DNA of 64,000 nt from an uncultured Roseburia sp. (GTDB lineage: Bacteria; Bacillota; Clostridia; Lachnospirales; Lachnospiraceae), in the NCBI GenBank assembly GCA_900542495.1, contig UQNW01000009.1, forward strand, positions 1-64,000. Direction: 5' to 3'. The notes under the pieces are model-generated. The model did no database searches. It saw only the letters and a list, made by a program, of their open reading frames with translations, and was not told where the DNA came from. Shown in pieces: positions 60,221-64,000 of the stretch (position 1 is the stretch's first letter; every line of letters starts with the position of its first letter). The translations under genes were made by a program, and so were the position numbers.

Positions 60221-61055
60221 TCTTTTGAACCTCCTCAATAATATTGTTTGGGGTAGATGCCCCTGCGGTAATACCTACGTTATCGGTGGATTTTAATCTG
60301 GTCAAATCAAGATCCTTTATTGTTTGTATATAGTAAGTATTTTCACATTCATTTTTACAGATTTCAAATAACTTCTGCGTATTAGAACTAGCCCTGCCGC
60401 CGATGACGATCATTGCATCGACTTCTTTTGCAATACGTTCTGCTTCAGTCTGTCTTTCCTCTGTAGCATTGCAGATAGTATTTAAAACAATAATATCATA
60501 ACCTTTTTTGTTCACAATTTCAACTAAATCTTGAAATTTATTGTAATTAAATGTCGTTTGTGATACAATACACACTTTTTTTTCGGTTGGAAGCGTAAAT
60601 TTTTCCGCCTCCTCACATGTTCCGATCACGGTTGTCTCCGCTGGATCAGACCATCCTTTAATACCTTCCACTTCCGGATGTGTCTCATTTCCAATAATAA
60701 TAACATGATATCCTTCTCTGCTGTACTGTTCCACAAGACGGTGGATTTTTAATACGAAAGGACACGTTGCATCCACAATTTCAAATCCCTGCGCTTTGAT
60801 CTCATCATAGATTTTTTTCTCAACGCCATGTGATCTTATGATCACGGTACCTTTTGGTTTTCCCTGTAATTCATCCGTGGAATTGATCACCGTCACACCT
60901 TTTTTTTCAAGATCTGCCACCACTTCCTCATTATGGATGATTGGGCCAAAGGTATAGATTGGCGTCTGATTCTTCTCTGCCTCTTTGTATACTGTTTCTA
61001 CTGCTCTTTTTACGCCAAAACAGAATCCGGCACTTTTTGCTAAAATGATATTCAT
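60201..61055 (-). CDS. ispH: 4-hydroxy-3-methylbut-2-enyl diphosphate reductase
   Basis: A 284-residue protein with AKSAGFCFGVKRAVET (first cluster Cys), IIRSHGVEKKIYDE, DATCPFVLKIH (second Cys), GNETHPEVEGIKGW and LNTICNATEERQ (third Cys), then GITAGASTPN. It makes IPP and DMAPP in the MEP pathway using a 4Fe-4S cluster. It lies between cmk and rpsA, the common clostridial order. Confidence 0.97.
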   Translation of the reverse strand: MNIILAKSAGFCFGVKRAVETVYKEAEKNQTPIYTFGPIIHNEEVVADLEKKGVTVINSTDELQGKPKGTVIIRSHGVEKKIYDEIKAQGFEIVDATCPFVLKIHRLVEQYSREGYHVIIIGNETHPEVEGIKGWSDPAETTVIGTCEEAEKFTLPTEKKVCIVSQTTFNYNKFQDLVEIVNKKGYDIIVLNTICNATEERQTEAERIAKEVDAMIVIGGRASSNTQKLFEICKNECENTYYIQTIKDLDLTRLKSTDNVGITAGASTPNNIIEEVQKNVRNEF

Positions 61056-61080
61056 AAATATTTTCCTGTCTGATTATTCG

Positions 61081-61752
61081 TTATTCGCGTGTTTTCTTTT
61101 CATAGATAGAACGGATTGCATCCACCACCTGGTCAATGGTCATTTCCGAAGAATCTACTAAAACAGCGTCTTCTGCCTGCTTTAACGGAGATGTCTCACG
61201 GTGCATATCCCGGTAATCACGATCAATGATATCTTTCTCAATTTCATCAAAATTGCAGGAAACACCCTTGGCAGTCAATTCATCATATCTTCTCTGTGCT
61301 CTTGTTTTTGAGCTTGCAGTAAGATAAATCTTCACCTGGGCGTCTGGAAGCACACAGGTTCCGATGTCTCTTCCGTCCATGATCACATCTGTGCTCTGCG
61401 CAAGCTTCCGCTGTAATTCGACTAATTTTGTGCGCACAACCGGATACACACTTGTTGCAGATGCCATGTTTCCTACTTCCTCTGTACGGATGAATCCATT
61501 CACATTCTTTCCATTTAAAATAACCTGCTGTTCATTCGCTTCATAAGTAATGGTCACATCCACATTCGGGCATGCTTTGGCGATTTTTGCTTCATCCGAA
61601 GCATCGATTCCATTCGTCAGAAAGTAGTATGCCATAGCACGGTACATTGCACCGGTATCTACATATATAAAGCCCAGCTCCTTTGCCAGTTTCTTTGCGA
61701 TTGTGCTTTTTCCAGCTCCGGCTGGTCCGTCGATTGCGATATTCATACTCAT
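61081..61752 (-). CDS. cmk: Cytidylate kinase
   Basis: A 223-residue P-loop kinase: IAIDGPAGAGKSTIAKKLAKELGFIYVDTGAMYRA, MDGRDIGTCVLPDAQVKIYLTAS, RRYDEL and RDYRDMHRETSPLKQAEDAVLVDSS. It phosphorylates CMP and dCMP. It lies 36 nt after the flavoprotein gene and 25 nt before ispH. Confidence 0.96.
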   Translation of the reverse strand: MSMNIAIDGPAGAGKSTIAKKLAKELGFIYVDTGAMYRAMAYYFLTNGIDASDEAKIAKACPNVDVTITYEANEQQVILNGKNVNGFIRTEEVGNMASATSVYPVVRTKLVELQRKLAQSTDVIMDGRDIGTCVLPDAQVKIYLTASSKTRAQRRYDELTAKGVSCNFDEIEKDIIDRDYRDMHRETSPLKQAEDAVLVDSSEMTIDQVVDAIRSIYEKKTRE

Positions 61753-61788
61753 AATATATCCATTCCTCTCTTTTTTATCTATTTTTAA

Positions 61789-63036
61789 TCATTCAACACA
61801 CATTCCTGCGAGATGTCCGGTTGACCAGGCGATCTGGAGATTGAAGCCGCCTGTCACTGCATCTAAGTCTAGCACTTCCCCACAGAAATATAAGTGTCTG
61901 ACAAGTTTTGACTCCATTGTTGACGGATTCACTTCACCGACTTTCACACCACCTTTTGTGATGATAGCTTCATTAAAATCACGGAGTCCGTTTAAAGTTA
62001 ATGGAAAAGCCTTGATCAGCCGCACAAATTTCAGGCGCTCTTCTTTTGTGATCTCATTTACTTTTTTATCCGGATCAATTTCTGACAATTCGATCATGAC
62101 AGGAATCATTTTTGCTGGAAAAAGCTTTCCAATGGAATTTTTAAACTGCTTGTTTTTTGCTTCCTCAAAATCTTTTAACACACGCTTGTCTAACTGTTCT
62201 TCCGACAGTGCCGACTTTAAGTCGATCTCCATGGCAAGTGGTTCTTTTGCGATATCCGGCTTTATCATTGCACTCGCTGTCAGGATCAATGGACCGCTGA
62301 CACCAAAATGTGTAAATAACATTTCTCCAAATTCATCATAGAGCAATTTTTTTCCATGGTAAATGCGGACATTTACATTTTTCAGGGAAAGTCCCTGCAT
62401 TTCCCTGACATATGCCTCCTTCGCATTAAATGGAACAAGTGACGGTCGTATTTCTGTCACGGTATGTCCGGCTTCCTTTGCGAATCGGTATCCGTCTCCC
62501 GTCGAACCAGTCGTCTGATAAGAGAAGCCACCGGTAGCAACGATCACATCATCTGCGGTTAGCTGTTCCCCGGAAGAAAGGCGCACTCCGCATACCCGCT
62601 TTTCTCCGTCCTGTTCTGAATCTTCATATAATAAGGAATCTACTTCGCTGTGAAGTCTGACCTCCACCTGATTTTTCTTTAAAACACGCTGTAACGCAGC
62701 GATCACATCTGAAGAATGATCTGAAACCGGGAATATACGGTTGCCACGCTCATTTTTTACCGGAAGTCCTGCCTGTTCAAAAAAGTCAATGACCATTTGA
62801 TTATCATACGCATAAAAAGCACTGTATAAAAATTTCCGGTTTGTCATGACACTGTTAAAAAGTACATCCATATCGCTGGAATTAGTAATATTACATCTTC
62901 CCTTCCCAGTGATATAAAGCTTTTTCCCAAGCTTTTCATTTTTTTCCAATAACAAAACTTTATGGCCATTCTCCGCCGCAGCGATCGCTGCAAACATCCC
63001 AGCTGGTCCTCCGCCGATCACAATTACTTTACTCAT
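61789..63036 (-). CDS. NAD(P)/FAD-dependent oxidoreductase, YhiN/HI0933 family
   Basis: A 415-residue flavoprotein: dinucleotide-binding start VIVIGGGPAGMFAAIAAAENGHKVLLLEKN, then GKKLYITGKGRCNITN, GFSYQTTGSTGDGYRFA, LFTHFGVSGPLILTAS and the C-terminal FCGEVLDLDAVTGGFNLQIAWSTGHLAG. These define the HI0933/YhiN (also BaiN-like) family. The reaction is unassigned here; some relatives act on bile-acid intermediates, but no bai genes are nearby. It overlaps the regulator gene by 8 nt. Confidence 0.93.
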   Translation of the reverse strand: MSKVIVIGGGPAGMFAAIAAAENGHKVLLLEKNEKLGKKLYITGKGRCNITNSSDMDVLFNSVMTNRKFLYSAFYAYDNQMVIDFFEQAGLPVKNERGNRIFPVSDHSSDVIAALQRVLKKNQVEVRLHSEVDSLLYEDSEQDGEKRVCGVRLSSGEQLTADDVIVATGGFSYQTTGSTGDGYRFAKEAGHTVTEIRPSLVPFNAKEAYVREMQGLSLKNVNVRIYHGKKLLYDEFGEMLFTHFGVSGPLILTASAMIKPDIAKEPLAMEIDLKSALSEEQLDKRVLKDFEEAKNKQFKNSIGKLFPAKMIPVMIELSEIDPDKKVNEITKEERLKFVRLIKAFPLTLNGLRDFNEAIITKGGVKVGEVNPSTMESKLVRHLYFCGEVLDLDAVTGGFNLQIAWSTGHLAGMCVE

Positions 63037-63961
63037 TAAATTCGGTATCTCCTATTTTTCCATATCGCATTTTTATGGAGTCATCAATATAATTAATCTC
63101 ATCACTCTCATAAACCTGGTATTCATCCCAGATATCTTCCAACATTTCCAGTGTTTTGGCAACTTTCTTGCGGTTTTTCATACAAAGCGCAACAATCAGC
63201 GCATTAATAACGCTTAACGGTGCCACAAGCGAATCCACAATCGAAGCCATATCACTGTCTGCAATTAAGTTGCAGGACGAATACAGATTCATCGGGGAAT
63301 GTACACTGTCGGTCAGTGTGATCACCTTGGCATTCCGGTTATTGGCAAATTCCATTGCTTTTAAAGTACGCATGGAATAACGTGGAAAACTGATTCCAAT
63401 GATCACATCATCTTTCCCGATCCGGACCATCTGTTCAAAAATCTCACTTGAACTGCTTGTCTGCAAAAGATGCACATTATCAAACATAAGGTTAAAATAA
63501 AATGCCATAAAAGACGCTAATGGTGCACAGCTCCGGATTCCAATAATATAAATATGCTTTGCATTTAAAATAGTGTTCACCGCAACTTCAAACGCTTCCT
63601 GATCGATTTTCTCTAACGTTGAATTGATTTTTTCCGCATCTGAGTGAAGCACAGATTCCAAAATTTTTGACTGGCTGATCCTTCCGTATGTCACTTCCAT
63701 ACGCTGAATGGAATTTAACTTATTTCTCACCAGTTCCTCTAACGCACTCTGAAATTCAGGATAGCCCCTGTACCCCAGATGTGTTGCAAAACGTACTACC
63801 GTGGATTCACTGACACCGACCACTTCTCCTAATTTTGCCGCTGTCAAAAAGACCGCTTTATCATAATTATCCGTAATATATGTAGCTAATAACTTCTGTC
63901 CTTTGCTTAATCTGCTGTAAGATTCATTAATACGATTGCTAAGATCGTTCGTATTACCCAT
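63029..63961 (-). CDS. MurR/RpiR-family transcriptional regulator
   Basis: A 310-residue protein. The HTH_6 domain is RLSKGQKLLATYITDNYDKAVFLTAAKLGEVVGVSESTVVRFATHLGYRGYPEFQSALEE. A SIS domain follows (KHIYIIGIRSCAPLASFMAFYF, GKDDVIIGISFPRYSMRTLKAMEFAN). The SIS domain usually binds a sugar phosphate or amino-sugar derivative. I start at the ATG at 63961, preceded by AGGTGGGG. No sugar catabolic gene is next to it in the window; the linked flavoprotein may be its target. Confidence 0.9.
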   Translation of the reverse strand: MGNTNDLSNRINESYSRLSKGQKLLATYITDNYDKAVFLTAAKLGEVVGVSESTVVRFATHLGYRGYPEFQSALEELVRNKLNSIQRMEVTYGRISQSKILESVLHSDAEKINSTLEKIDQEAFEVAVNTILNAKHIYIIGIRSCAPLASFMAFYFNLMFDNVHLLQTSSSSEIFEQMVRIGKDDVIIGISFPRYSMRTLKAMEFANNRNAKVITLTDSVHSPMNLYSSCNLIADSDMASIVDSLVAPLSVINALIVALCMKNRKKVAKTLEMLEDIWDEYQVYESDEINYIDDSIKMRYGKIGDTEFNE

Positions 63962-64000
63962 AGTTCCCCACCTGTTATTCATTTTCTATTATGATCCGGC

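Overview
The window looks like a chromosomal segment of an AT-rich, spore-forming, anaerobic member of the Lachnospiraceae (Roseburia/Agathobacter-like; this is inference from gene content). The supporting genes are an alpha/beta-type SASP, GerW/YtfJ, a six-gene Rnf complex, the asp23-fakA-recG order next to rpmB, and cmk-ispH-rpsA. Most genes lie on the minus strand.

Bases 1-22600 hold a large cell-surface glycan locus that is visibly more AT-rich than the rest. It reads leftwards from one good promoter (TTGACA-17-TATCAT, about 22566-22594). In transcription order it encodes: an LCP-family glycan ligase, GT4 and GT2 glycosyltransferases, an SH3/Thr-Pro-repeat lipoprotein, a protein with an 'SRDG...VDxGWxG' domain, a Wzm-like ABC permease, a Wzt-like ATPase, a HAD+SRDG protein, a glycosyltransferase with sialyltransferase-type EDG and HP motifs, a CMP-sialate-synthetase-like cytidylyltransferase, two paralogous hexapeptide O-acetyltransferases, a dead IS4-type transposase, a second HAD+SRDG protein, and a secreted transglutaminase-like protein cut by the window edge. 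The odd point is that both ABC exporter subunits carry a signal peptide, a cohesin-like ectodomain and an extra membrane span in front of the normal subunit.

Bases 22760-30700 are housekeeping genes: rqcH, a PHP phosphoesterase, a SASP gene preceded by a tiny leader ORF, recG, fakA, asp23 and rpmB.

Bases 30850-36170 are an accessory island that is my best candidate for an undescribed system. It is a compact RiPP operon: an unlisted 26-residue precursor ending in DLCCNGVQF, a terminator-like hairpin, a radical SAM/SPASM maturase and an ABC exporter. Divergent to it is a 48-residue secreted peptide gene, which converges on two tandem HTH-TPR regulators of equal length (RRNPP/Rgg-like). A perfect 17-bp inverted repeat abuts the -35 of the RiPP promoter. 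Together they suggest peptide-pheromone control of a radical-SAM peptide.

Bases 36170-63961 return to core functions: gerW and a DUF2953 gene, a Nudix hydrolase, a PBP and FtsW/RodA pair, a U32 protein, zapA, ruvAB, miaB, proBA with a 5-formyl-THF cyclo-ligase, a DUF4349 lipoprotein, rnfCDGEAB, a YprB-like exonuclease, cheR, rpsA, ispH, cmk, a YhiN-like flavoprotein and an RpiR-family regulator. No rRNA, tRNA or CRISPR array was seen. All family assignments come from reading motifs; no search was run.
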